Below, piece after piece: positions 7,561 through 13,943 of a stretch of 21,787 bases of DNA. Source of the DNA: JBOGFI01 sp050743365 (GTDB taxonomy: Bacteria > Actinomycetota > Acidimicrobiia > IMCC26256 > JACDBD01); the NCBI GenBank assembly GCA_050743365.1, contig JBOGFI010000080.1, positions 1 to 21,787 of the forward strand, written 5' to 3'. The notes under the pieces are model-generated. The model worked only from the letters and a program-made list of their open reading frames with translations, searched no databases and was not told where the DNA came from. The first letter of the stretch is position 1, and each line of letters opens with the position of its first letter. The translations under genes were made by a program, and so were the position numbers.

Positions 7561-8303
7561 GGCGCCACCTGCGCGTGCTCGCGCAGTCGCTCGAGACTTC
7601 GGATCAACAGCCGCGACACGTGCATCTGGCTGATCCCGAGTCGCTCGGCGATCTCCGATTGGGTCATGCCGTCGAAGAAGCGGAGGTAGACGATCGTCTG
7701 CTCGCGCCGGGGTAACACGCGTAGGAGGTCAGACAACTGGACCTGCTGCTCGATCCGCTCGAAGTCGGGGTCGTCGGCGCCGACGAGGCTCGCGAGGTCG
7801 GCGCCTTCCTCGGCGGCCGGCACGTCGAGCGAGCCCAGCCGATACACGCCGCCGGCCTCCATGGCCTCCAGCACGTCCTCTTCGGTCGTGCCCGAAACAC
7901 GGGCGATCTCCGACGGCGTCGGCGAGCGTCCGAGCTCTTGGCTGAGCTCGCCGACAAGCTTCCCGAGATGGAGGTGCAGCTCCTGGACCCGCCGGGGCAC
8001 GCGGAGCGCCCAGCCCTTGTCGCGGAAGTGGCGCTTCAACTCGCCGACGATCGTAGGCGTCGCGAAAGTCGAGAACTGGAGGCCGCGGGCGGGGTCGAAG
8101 CGCTCCACCGCCTTGAGTAGCCCGAGCATCGCCACCTGCAACAGGTCGTCGTGCGGCTCTCCCCGGTGCGCGAACCGCCGGGCGAGGAACTGCGCGAGCG
8201 GCACGTGCGCCTCGACCAGCTCGTCGCGCAACCGGCGCTGACCGGTGCGGCGGTAGTCGGCGAAGCGCCCGTCGGTGTCGTGCGGCGCCTCGGTGGCGGT
8301 CAC
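7557..8303 (-). CDS. sigF: SigF/SigB-family RNA polymerase sigma factor (copy 1)
   Basis: This 248-aa sigma-70 group 3 (stress/sporulation) factor has region 2 with DLLQVAMLGLLKAVERFDP and FSTFATPTIVGELKRHFRD. Region 3 follows as VPRRVQELHLHLGKLVGEL with LGRSPTPSEIARVSG. Region 4 is LPRREQTIVYLRFFDGMTQ with the helix-turn-helix SEIAERLGISQMHVSRLL. There is no region 1.1, as expected for this group. The reading frame is open to 8732, but the GTG at 8301-8303 overlaps the upstream anti-sigma stop as GTGA and yields the same length as copy 2. It is flanked by two different anti-sigma types in one operon. The gene symbol is a family-level name, since the window holds two paralogues. Confidence 0.93.
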   Translation of the reverse strand: MTATEAPHDTDGRFADYRRTGQRRLRDELVEAHVPLAQFLARRFAHRGEPHDDLLQVAMLGLLKAVERFDPARGLQFSTFATPTIVGELKRHFRDKGWALRVPRRVQELHLHLGKLVGELSQELGRSPTPSEIARVSGTTEEDVLEAMEAGGVYRLGSLDVPAAEEGADLASLVGADDPDFERIEQQVQLSDLLRVLPRREQTIVYLRFFDGMTQSEIAERLGISQMHVSRLLIRSLERLREHAQVAP

Positions 8304-8698
8304 GGGCACGACGCGACAGAGGCCTTCTGCTTGACGAGCTGGAAGCGCATCTCCCGGCCGTCGACGGCGATGTCGAACGCATCGGTCACCGACCGCAGGA
8401 TCGCCTCCGACAGCGGGTGCAGCTGAAGCTCCGGCGCCGGAGCACCGACGACGACGGAGCCCTCGACCGCCACCCGGCCCGCTCTCGCCGCGACGCCGAG
8501 CAGGATGGGCTGGTCGGTCGCGCGCATGAGGGCGTGGCACACCTCGTCGACGGCGATGCGCAGGTCGTCGGTCTCCTCGCAGTCGAGGCCGGCCCGGCCG
8601 GCGGCGTCGGCGGCCACGAGACGGACCGCCCGGAGGTGCTCGGGCGATGCGGGGACCACGAGGCGCATGTCGCCGTCGCAGATCTGGTTGTCGATCAC
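8300..8698 (-). CDS. UsfX/RsbW-like anti-sigma factor (copy 1)
   Basis: This 132-aa protein resembles Mycobacterium tuberculosis UsfX (RsbW), the anti-SigF encoded directly upstream of sigF. It has the motif DLRIAVDEVCHALM (about 45-58), where the GHKL N box would lie, and the C-terminal FDIAVDGREMRFQLVKQK. It has no recognisable G1 (DxGxG) or G2 (GxGL) box, so ATP-dependent kinase activity is doubtful and it may act as a stoichiometric sigma binder. The GTG at 8696-8698 is chosen because CAGGAG lies 5 nt before it, although the frame continues upstream to 8824. Its stop overlaps the sigF start (GTGA). A paralogue is encoded divergently about 200 bp away. Confidence 0.82.
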   Translation of the reverse strand: MIDNQICDGDMRLVVPASPEHLRAVRLVAADAAGRAGLDCEETDDLRIAVDEVCHALMRATDQPILLGVAARAGRVAVEGSVVVGAPAPELQLHPLSEAILRSVTDAFDIAVDGREMRFQLVKQKASVASCP

Positions 8699-8724
8699 CG
8701 GGACTCCTGACTGCCCCGGCGAAC

Positions 8725-8750
8725 GTACCCACGCACCGCCGCTCTTATTC
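8725..8750 (-). promoter_or_regulatory. Candidate autoregulatory SigF-type promoter of the usfX/sigF copy 1 operon
   Basis: Reading the minus strand: GAAT (8750-8747), 16-nt spacer, GGGTAC (8730-8725), then 26 nt to the GTG start with an AGGAG site between. It fits the relaxed Streptomyces sigma-B consensus (GNNT, 14-16 nt, GGGTAC/T) but not the strict GTTT -35. Confidence 0.45.
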
Positions 8751-8899
8751 GTCCGGCGGTCCGGGGCTCCGAACCGGGGTAGGAGACCGAGAGAGGCCAT
8801 GGAGAACGAGGCCGCGGTGCGCACCAGCAGGGCGGGCGTCGCCTACCCTGACGCGGCCGGCCATCCCGCAGTGCGGGGGAGGAGGGCGCGAGGAGGGGC

Positions 8900-9283
8900 A
8901 TGCACGACGAGTCCACGGTGATCCGCCTCGCCATCCCTGCGGCTCCGGAGTTCCTCCGCCTGGCGCGCCTGGCCGCCGCCGACGTAGCGAGCCGCGCCGG
9001 CTTCTCGTACGAGGACATCGAGGACCTCCGGATCGGGGTCGACGAGTTGTGCCATCTTCTGATGGCGCCGGGTACGGAGAGCCAGCAGCTGAGCCTCACC
9101 TTCAAGTTGCAGAGCAACGCGGTCACGGTCGACGGCGAAGGGCCACCGGGCGCGTCGCATCACGCCGTGATCCAGAGCGAGCTCTCGCGCACGATCGTGA
9201 CTGCCGTCGTGGACGAGCACGACGTGAGCCACGACGGCGACGTCCTTCGGTTCCACATGGTCAAGCGAGCGCCCGCGCGCTGA
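8900..9283 (+). CDS. UsfX/RsbW-like anti-sigma factor (copy 2)
   Basis: This 127-aa protein is a paralogue of the divergent minus-strand gene. The same landmarks appear in order: IRLAIPAAPEFLRLARLAAADVA, EDLRIGVDELCHLLM (about 41-55), a central strand region, and HDGDVLRFHMVKR at the C-terminus. The G1 and G2 boxes of GHKL ATPases are absent here too. The family role (UsfX) is to bind and silence SigF until a STAS antagonist releases it. GAGGAGGGG precedes the ATG at a good distance. The cognate sigma gene follows but is separated by a 121-bp gap holding a structured repeat, so the translational coupling seen in copy 1 is lost. Confidence 0.82.
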   Translation: MHDESTVIRLAIPAAPEFLRLARLAAADVASRAGFSYEDIEDLRIGVDELCHLLMAPGTESQQLSLTFKLQSNAVTVDGEGPPGASHHAVIQSELSRTIVTAVVDEHDVSHDGDVLRFHMVKRAPAR

Positions 9284-9299
9284 GTCGCATGAGCAGCTC

Positions 9300-9399
9300 G
9301 AAGGCCTGCCAGCCGGGGCGTCAGGAAGGCATTGCGCGGAAGCGGCGAGCGTCCCGAAGGGTGGCGGCAGGTATCCTGCCGCCGAGCGAGCGCGACCAG
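9300..9399 (+). repeat. Structured intergenic repeat, copy 1 (between usfX-like and sigF copy 2)
   Basis: It begins with GAAGGCCTGCCAGCC (9300-9314), has the shared core ATTGCGCGG (9331-9339) and AGCGGCGAGCGTCCCG (9341-9356), and then a perfect 9-bp hairpin, GGCGGCAGG-TAT-CCTGCCGCC (9363-9383). It ends GAGCGAGC..CGACCAG. A second copy lies at 12611-12711 with the same core but a different stem sequence and the same TAT loop. The hairpin ends 21 nt before the sigF start. Confidence 0.85.
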
Positions 9400-9404
9400 C
9401 GAAG

Positions 9405-10151
9405 ATGAGTGACAGTCGCGACCGGGAGCGCGCCGCGCTCTTCGACGAGTACCGGCGCACCGGCGACCGCGACGTCCGCAACCGCCTGATCGAGCTGAAC
9501 CTCCGTTTGGCCGAGACGATCGCAAGCCGCTACGCGGGCCGGGGCGAGCGCCGTGACGACCTCGCGCAGGTGGCCATGGTGGGGCTGTTGAAGGCGGTGG
9601 AACGCTTCGAGCCCGAGCGCGGCCTCGCGTTCTCGAGCTTCGCAACCCCCACCATCGAGGGCGAGCTCAAGCGGCACTTCCGCGACCAGCGCTGGGCGGT
9701 GCGGGTGCCTCGTCACCTACAGGAGCTGAGCCTCGAGATCAACCAGAGCGTCGCCGCGTTGAGCCAGCGCACCGGCCGCTCCCCGACCGTCGCCGAGATC
9801 GCCGCCGACACCGGCCACCGGGAGGAGCTGGTGCTCGAGGCGCTCGAGGCGGGCCGCGCTTCCCTGGCGGTATCGCTCGACTCCGGTCCGCCCGACGCCG
9901 CCGAGGAGAGCGCGGCGCCGGTCGACCGGCTCGGAGCCCGCGATCCCGGCCACGAGAGAGTGGAGCGGCGCCTCATCGTGGCGGGCCTCCTGGAGTCGCT
10001 GCCGGAGCGTGAGCGAGCGATCGTGGCCCTACGGTTCTACGACGGGCTCACGCAGTCGCAGATCGCCGAGCAGTTCGGCATCAGCCAGATGCAGGTCTCA
10101 CGGCTGCTGGCCCGTTCGCTCGAGCGCCTGCGCGCCGTGGCCGGCGAGTAG
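9405..10151 (+). CDS. sigF: SigF/SigB-family RNA polymerase sigma factor (copy 2)
   Basis: This 248-aa factor is exactly the length of copy 1 and a clear paralogue. Region 2 has DLAQVAMVGLLKAVERFEP and FSSFATPTIEGELKRHFRD, region 3 has VPRHLQELSLEINQSVAAL and TGRSPTVAEIAADTG, and region 4 has LPERERAIVALRFYDGLTQ with the HTH SQIAEQFGISQMQVSRLL. The middle (about 165-190) is richer in Pro/Ala/Glu than in copy 1 and is the most diverged part. The ATG at 9405 has only a weak upstream purine run (GCGAAG), and an intergenic repeat hairpin lies just before it, so initiation may be inefficient or regulated. The name is family-level. Which promoters the two factors share or divide cannot be told from sequence. 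Confidence 0.93.
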   Translation: MSDSRDRERAALFDEYRRTGDRDVRNRLIELNLRLAETIASRYAGRGERRDDLAQVAMVGLLKAVERFEPERGLAFSSFATPTIEGELKRHFRDQRWAVRVPRHLQELSLEINQSVAALSQRTGRSPTVAEIAADTGHREELVLEALEAGRASLAVSLDSGPPDAAEESAAPVDRLGARDPGHERVERRLIVAGLLESLPERERAIVALRFYDGLTQSQIAEQFGISQMQVSRLLARSLERLRAVAGE

Positions 10152-10220
10152 CGGCGTTTGTTGCCCGTCGCGTGGCGATCCCTTGCCGCTCCCGCCGCAC
10201 CGGTAGTCGGCCGAGTCGCC

Positions 10221-10246
10221 GATTCGGCCGGGGCCGCACCGGGTAG
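10221..10246 (+). promoter_or_regulatory. Weak SigF-like promoter candidate before acidic small protein
   Basis: GATT (10221-10224), 16-nt spacer, GGGTAG (10241-10246), with the GTG start only 9 nt downstream, implying an almost leaderless mRNA. The GGGTAGGAG string can equally be read as a ribosome binding site, so this call is tentative. Confidence 0.3.
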
Positions 10247-10255
10247 GAGCGAGGC

Positions 10256-10438
10256 GTGACCGACAGGCGAGGGGTGCCCAGGCGGGAGGTGCCGGAGGCC
10301 GACGCGCTCGAGCAAGACACGCCCGTCACCGACGAGCCGGAGCCCGGGCCGCTGACCGACCGGCCCGAGGTCGACGAGGCCGATGCGCTCGAGCAGGCCG
10401 AGCCGGTCCCGCTGGACGAGGACGACGAGCACAGATAG
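10256..10438 (+). CDS. Small acidic protein with internal EADALEQ duplication
   Basis: This 60-aa, strongly acidic, Pro/Glu/Asp-rich protein has no hydrophobic core. The octad PEADALEQ appears near residue 13 and again as DEADALEQ near residue 40, each followed by a Pro/Val-containing stretch (DTPVTDEPEP and AEPVPLDEDD), so the protein is an internal tandem duplication. It is probably disordered. TAGGAG lies 5 nt before the GTG start. It sits between sigF copy 2 and the ligase gene, 9 bp before the latter, and is probably cotranscribed with it. Function is unknown, and I know of no characterised homologue. Confidence 0.68.
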   Translation: MTDRRGVPRREVPEADALEQDTPVTDEPEPGPLTDRPEVDEADALEQAEPVPLDEDDEHR

Positions 10439-10447
10439 GCCGGTGGC

Positions 10448-11917
10448 ATGGCCGACCGGCTGAGTCGCTACCGATCGAAGCGCGACTTCGCCCGGACCCC
10501 GGAGCCGGCTGGGGGGCGCGTGCAAGGCGCGGCGGAGCCGTCCCCCGAACGGGTCGCCGGCCGGTTCGTGATCCAGGAGCATCACGCCCGCCGGCTCCAC
10601 TGGGACCTTCGTCTCGAGCACGACGGCGTGCTTCTCTCCTGGGCCGTCCCGAAGGGCATTCCGCCCGACCCCAAGCGGAACCACCTCGCCGTTCACACCG
10701 AGGATCACCCTCTCGAGTACCTCGACTTCGAGGGCGAGATACCGGAGAGGAGCTACGGCGGCGGGACCATGCACATCTGGGACCGCGGCACGTACAAGTG
10801 CCAGAAGCTTCACGCCGACGAGGTGATCGTCACGCTCGAAGGCGAACGCGTGCGCGGCCGGTACGCGTTGTTCCAGACCGACGGGGACAACTGGATGATC
10901 CATCGCATGGACCCGCCCCAGGACCCCGACCGGGAGCCGATGCCCGAGCACCTGGCGCCAATGCTGGCGACGGCGACGGCGAAGCTACCTCGCGACGCGG
11001 ACGCGTTCGCCTATGAGGTGAAATGGGACGGGGTGCGGGCGATCGCCTACATCGACGGTGGGAGCGTCCGCGTCGAGAGCCGGCGGGGCGAGGCGATCAC
11101 CGCCCGTTATCCGGAGCTCCGCGGGCTCGGTGAGGCGCTCGGCGCGACGCCGGCGGTCCTCGACGGCGAGGTCGTCGCCTTCCTCGACGACCGACCCAGC
11201 TTCGAGCGTCTCCAGAGAAGGATGCACGTCGCCTCCGAGACCACGGCGCGGCGGGTCGCCCGCGAGGTGCCGGTCGTGTACGTCGCCTTCGACGTGCTCT
11301 GGCTCGACGGCCACTCCACCACCGACCTGGCCTACGAGGAGCGGCGGCTGCTGCTGGAGCGCCTCGAGCTGAACGGGCCGGCGTGGCAGACCCCCGGCTA
11401 CTACCGGGACGGCCCCGCCCTCCTCGGCGCCACCGCCGACGCCGGTCTCGAGGGGGTGATCGCCAAGCGGCTCGACAGCACGTACACCCCGGGAACCCGC
11501 TCGCGCGCGTGGCTCAAGGTGAAGAACCAGCAGGCCCAGGAGTTCGTGATCGGCGGATGGGTGCCGGGACAGGGTGCGCGTGAAGGCTCGATCGGCGCGC
11601 TGCTCATCGGCTACTACGACCATGCCGGCGAGGAGCCGCGCCTCCGTTACGCCGGGCGGGTGGGAACCGGGTTCACCGCCGCCGAGCTCACCCGCCTCGG
11701 GAAGCTCCTGGAGCCGCTGCGCCGGCCGTCCAGCCCCTTCGACCCGCCACCGCCGCGGCTGCGCGACGCGGTGTTCACCGAGCCTCAGCTCGTGGCGCGG
11801 GTCCGCTTCACCGAATGGACGCGGGCAGGCGTCGTCCGTCACCCCGCCTATCTGGGGCTTCGCGACGACATCGCGCCCGGCGAGGTGGTGCGGGAGGCGA
11901 TCGCGACCGATGGCTGA
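10448..11917 (+). CDS. ligD: LigD-type ATP-dependent DNA ligase with N-terminal 3'-phosphoesterase domain
   Basis: This 489-aa two-domain protein has an N-terminal phosphoesterase domain (about 1-155) with VIQEHHARRLHWDLRLEHDG and HTEDHPLEYLDFEG. It trims 3'-phosphate or ribonucleotide ends. The ligase domain (about 165-489) has the adenylated lysine Lys192 in motif I (EVKWDGVRA), VLDGEVVAF, YVAFDVLWLDG, LEGVIAKRLDS (motif IV) and AWLKVKN (motif V), followed by an OB fold. Full LigD enzymes of non-homologous end joining also carry a primase/polymerase domain, which is absent here. Ku is not in the window. It lies beside the SigF genes, so stress-linked repair is an attractive inference. A decayed copy of its C-terminal part lies at 16058-16284. 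Confidence 0.93.
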   Translation: MADRLSRYRSKRDFARTPEPAGGRVQGAAEPSPERVAGRFVIQEHHARRLHWDLRLEHDGVLLSWAVPKGIPPDPKRNHLAVHTEDHPLEYLDFEGEIPERSYGGGTMHIWDRGTYKCQKLHADEVIVTLEGERVRGRYALFQTDGDNWMIHRMDPPQDPDREPMPEHLAPMLATATAKLPRDADAFAYEVKWDGVRAIAYIDGGSVRVESRRGEAITARYPELRGLGEALGATPAVLDGEVVAFLDDRPSFERLQRRMHVASETTARRVAREVPVVYVAFDVLWLDGHSTTDLAYEERRLLLERLELNGPAWQTPGYYRDGPALLGATADAGLEGVIAKRLDSTYTPGTRSRAWLKVKNQQAQEFVIGGWVPGQGAREGSIGALLIGYYDHAGEEPRLRYAGRVGTGFTAAELTRLGKLLEPLRRPSSPFDPPPPRLRDAVFTEPQLVARVRFTEWTRAGVVRHPAYLGLRDDIAPGEVVREAIATDG

Positions 11918-11932
11918 CCGGCTGGTGAAGCG

Positions 11933-12604
11933 GTGACGGGCGACGAACAGGCGGTGCGCATCCCGGTCGGCGACGTGGAGCTCGACGGCGACCTTGCGCA
12001 CGGCGTCACGGCACGGGCGCTCGTGCTCTTCGCCCATGGCAGCGGAAGCAGCCGGCACAGCCCGCGCAACCGCTTCGTCGCCGGTGCGCTGCGCGAGGGC
12101 GGGCTGAGCACCCTGCTCGTCGACCTGCTCAGCCCGGCCGAGGAGGAAGAGGACCTGCGCACTCGCCGGCTGCGGTTCGATATCGAGCTGCTCGCAGAGC
12201 GGCTGGCGCACATCACGACCTGGCTCCGGGCGCAGCCGGCGACGTCGAAGCAGCCCATCGGACTGTTCGGGGCGAGCACCGGTGGGGGTGCGGCACTCGT
12301 GGCAGCGGCGCGGCTACCGGACGAGCTAGGCGCGGTCGTGTCGCGAGGAGGGCGTCCCGATCTCGCCGGACCGGCGTTGCGGTCGGTGCGGGCGCCGACG
12401 TTGCTCCTCGTGGGCGGGCTCGACACCGAGGTGATCGAGTTGAACCGGCAGGCGCTGGAAGATCTCCGTTGCTCCAAGAGGCTCGAGATCGTGCCCGGTG
12501 CCTCGCACCTGTTCGAGGAGCCGGGCACCCTCGAGCAGGTCGCGGACCGGGCCCGGAAGTGGTTCGTCACCCACCTCGTCGAGGGCGCGGCGCAGACGAC
12601 CTAG
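11933..12604 (+). CDS. Alpha/beta hydrolase, dienelactone-hydrolase-like
   Basis: This 223-aa alpha/beta hydrolase has the oxyanion/loop segment LVLFAHGSGSSRHSPRN, the nucleophile elbow GLFGASTGGGAA (Ser115), an acid at GGLDTEV (Asp164) and the catalytic histidine GASHLFEEPG (His192). These complete a Ser-Asp-His triad, and the length fits the small DLH-like group. In many actinobacteria this domain is fused to, or adjacent to, a phosphoribosyltransferase domain, but no such domain is present here. The GTG start lies 15 bp after the ligase stop and has only a weak ribosome site, so coupled translation is likely. The substrate is unknown. The gene is followed by a structured repeat. Confidence 0.85.
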   Translation: MTGDEQAVRIPVGDVELDGDLAHGVTARALVLFAHGSGSSRHSPRNRFVAGALREGGLSTLLVDLLSPAEEEEDLRTRRLRFDIELLAERLAHITTWLRAQPATSKQPIGLFGASTGGGAALVAAARLPDELGAVVSRGGRPDLAGPALRSVRAPTLLLVGGLDTEVIELNRQALEDLRCSKRLEIVPGASHLFEEPGTLEQVADRARKWFVTHLVEGAAQTT

Positions 12605-12739
12605 AGAGAGGAAGGCCTGCCAGCCCGACGCTGTCCGCCGGGATTGCGCGGGAGCGGCGAGCGTCCCGGAGGGCGCCGGGCGGGTATCCCGCCCGGCGAG
12701 CGAGCCCGACCAGAGAGAGGAAGGCCTGCCAGCCCGACG
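12603..12739. repeat. Structured intergenic repeat, copy 2, flanked by perfect 28-bp direct repeats
   Basis: Perfect 28-bp direct repeats lie at 12603-12630 and 12712-12739 (AGAGAGAGGAAGGCCTGCC followed by AGCCCGACG), 109 bp apart. Between them are the shared core ATTGCGCGG and AGCGGCGAGCGTCCCG and an 11-bp perfect hairpin, CGCCGGGCGGG and its complement around TAT (12674-12698). It fills the gap between the convergent hydrolase and STAS genes and could also act as a terminator. The stem differs from copy 1 (9363-9383) but remains fully paired. Confidence 0.88.
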
Positions 12740-12740
12740 G

Positions 12741-13082
12741 TCAGCCGAATCCGTCCGACGCGACGTCGATCAGGTCGTCGAGGCCGGTGATGCGGAGCGT
12801 CATGCGAACCGCGCTCTGCGGTCGGGTGAGCGTGAGCCGGCCGTGACGGCTCTCGAGCACTCGCCGGATGTCGACGAAGACCTCGAGCCCACTCGAGTCG
12901 ACGAAGCGCAGCTCGCTGAGGTCGATGACCGCCTCGCTCACCGCGGGATCGCCGAGCACGTCGCGTACCTCCGACCACAGCTGCGAGGCGGTGACGAGAT
13001 CGAGCTCACCGCTCAACGAGACGTGCGCACGGCCAGCACCGTTGCGCGAAACGCGGCATTCGAAGGGCGGCAGCTCGACCAT
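12741..13082 (-). CDS. STAS-domain anti-sigma factor antagonist (copy 2)
   Basis: This 113-aa STAS protein has VSRNGAGRAHVSLSGELDL (about 11-29), then AVIDLSELRFVDSSGLEVFVD with Ser63 in DSSG as the expected phosphorylation site, and a C-terminal helix region LRITGLDDLIDVASDGFG. It is an RsbV/RsfA-like partner-switching protein distinct in sequence from the STAS protein at 6807-7151. The ATG at 13080-13082 is chosen because AGAGGG lies 8 nt upstream. A GTG at 13091 would add three residues but would abut the purine run. It is monocistronic on the minus strand, so it may be the input arm for the UsfX-like copy 2, which has no STAS gene of its own. That pairing is inference. Confidence 0.88.
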   Translation of the reverse strand: MVELPPFECRVSRNGAGRAHVSLSGELDLVTASQLWSEVRDVLGDPAVSEAVIDLSELRFVDSSGLEVFVDIRRVLESRHGRLTLTRPQSAVRMTLRITGLDDLIDVASDGFG

Positions 13083-13433
13083 CGCGTGCACCCTCTAGCG
13101 CCGGGATTGGTCGGCTGCGTCATCAACCGCGGCGACTGCACCCGACCGTACACCTTCTGCGGCCTCCTCGTGAGAGGGTCACCGGTCTGGGAGCGTTGAC
13201 CGGCGGGGACGCGCGGCTGCACCCCGACCGTGGGGGCCGGGGCGCAGTCGGGTGTCGCAGGGGGTGGTACGCGGCCGGGCGGTTGCGACGGCACCCGGCC
13301 GTCGACTCTCTCTCATGCCCCCGCCGGGCTCTCTCCAAACCGCTGCCGGAGGATTGCTCGGCGCAAATCTCGGGGTAGAAGCCGTGAACGTGACCGGACG
13401 AGTCGAGGCAAGGGAAGGCCGAGAGGCCGCCGC
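13083..13433. other. Divergent intergenic region, about 350 bp
   Basis: It lies between the minus-strand STAS gene and the plus-strand truncated gene. I see no convincing gene in it. The only notable signal is GATT (13352-13355), 17-nt spacer, GGGTAG (13373-13378) on the plus strand, a weak SigF-like promoter 55 nt before the next start. Several short GC palindromes are expected by chance at this composition. Confidence 0.5.
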
Positions 13434-13850
13434 ATGACGCGCGACGAGTGGCCGGCGCCACTCGCCGAGAAGCCGAGCCATCCCCGTGACATCGCACCTC
13501 CGTGGTCGGAGCACGTCCAGGGAGTTGCGAGCGCCCCCGGGCACTGGTTCATCAGCCAGGCCGATCGCCTCTGGCGGTTCCCGATGGACCTCGACCTGAC
13601 CGACGCCGACGTCGACGCGCCCGGCGTGTGCAGCGCCGAAATCCCCGTAACCGGCATCGATCACCTCGGCGACTGCGACTACCGCGATGGCCTGCTCTAC
13701 GTCGCGATGTCGGGCGTGCTCGAGGACGGGCGCGTATCGAGCTACCAAGCGCGCGCGCAAACCAGCTCAGCGCGACGTCGCGATGGCTCAAGTCCTCCTC
13801 GGCATGTACTCAGAGGCGCAGCTCCTGCTGAGGCCGATGTTCGCATGTGA
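13434..13850 (+). pseudogene. Truncated gene, N-terminal fragment of a longer protein
   Basis: The open frame from the ATG at 13434 (GAGAGGCC upstream) gives 138 aa. The first about 95 residues look like a genuine folded protein: HVQGVASAPGHWFISQADRLWRFP and GIDHLGDCDYRDGLLYVAMSG resemble the first blades of a beta-propeller-like actinobacterial protein that is normally much longer. After about residue 100 the sequence becomes Arg/Ser/Pro-rich (QARAQTSSARRRDGSSPPR), typical of out-of-frame GC-rich DNA. The remaining blades are absent on all frames. The gene therefore seems cut at about 13740, next to a stretch of different base composition. It is probably non-functional. The family assignment is from memory of similar motifs and is weak. 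Confidence 0.5.
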
Positions 13851-13883
13851 CCACAGAGGGACCGCTGAGCCGGCGGATGGGAA

Positions 13884-13898
13884 GCCTCGCGACGAGGC
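13884..13898. terminator. Short hairpin after the GPGG gene
   Basis: A perfect 6-bp stem, GCCTCG-CGA-CGAGGC, lies 46 bp beyond the stop of the minus-strand 47-aa gene and 34 bp beyond the truncated plus-strand gene. It is a weak terminator candidate without a T-tract. Confidence 0.3.
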
Positions 13899-13943
13899 GG
13901 TGGCGGGCGGCATCAACCCTCCGGTGTGCTCGTACTGTACTTT

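Noticed and set aside
8777..8782. GGGTAG on the plus strand as a SigF promoter of usfX copy 2
   Set aside because: No GTTT or GNNT -35 at 14-16 nt; about 118 nt before the start codon.
12603..12739. CRISPR array from repeated 28-mers
   Set aside because: Only two copies, spacing of 109 bp with a hairpin inside, and no cas genes.
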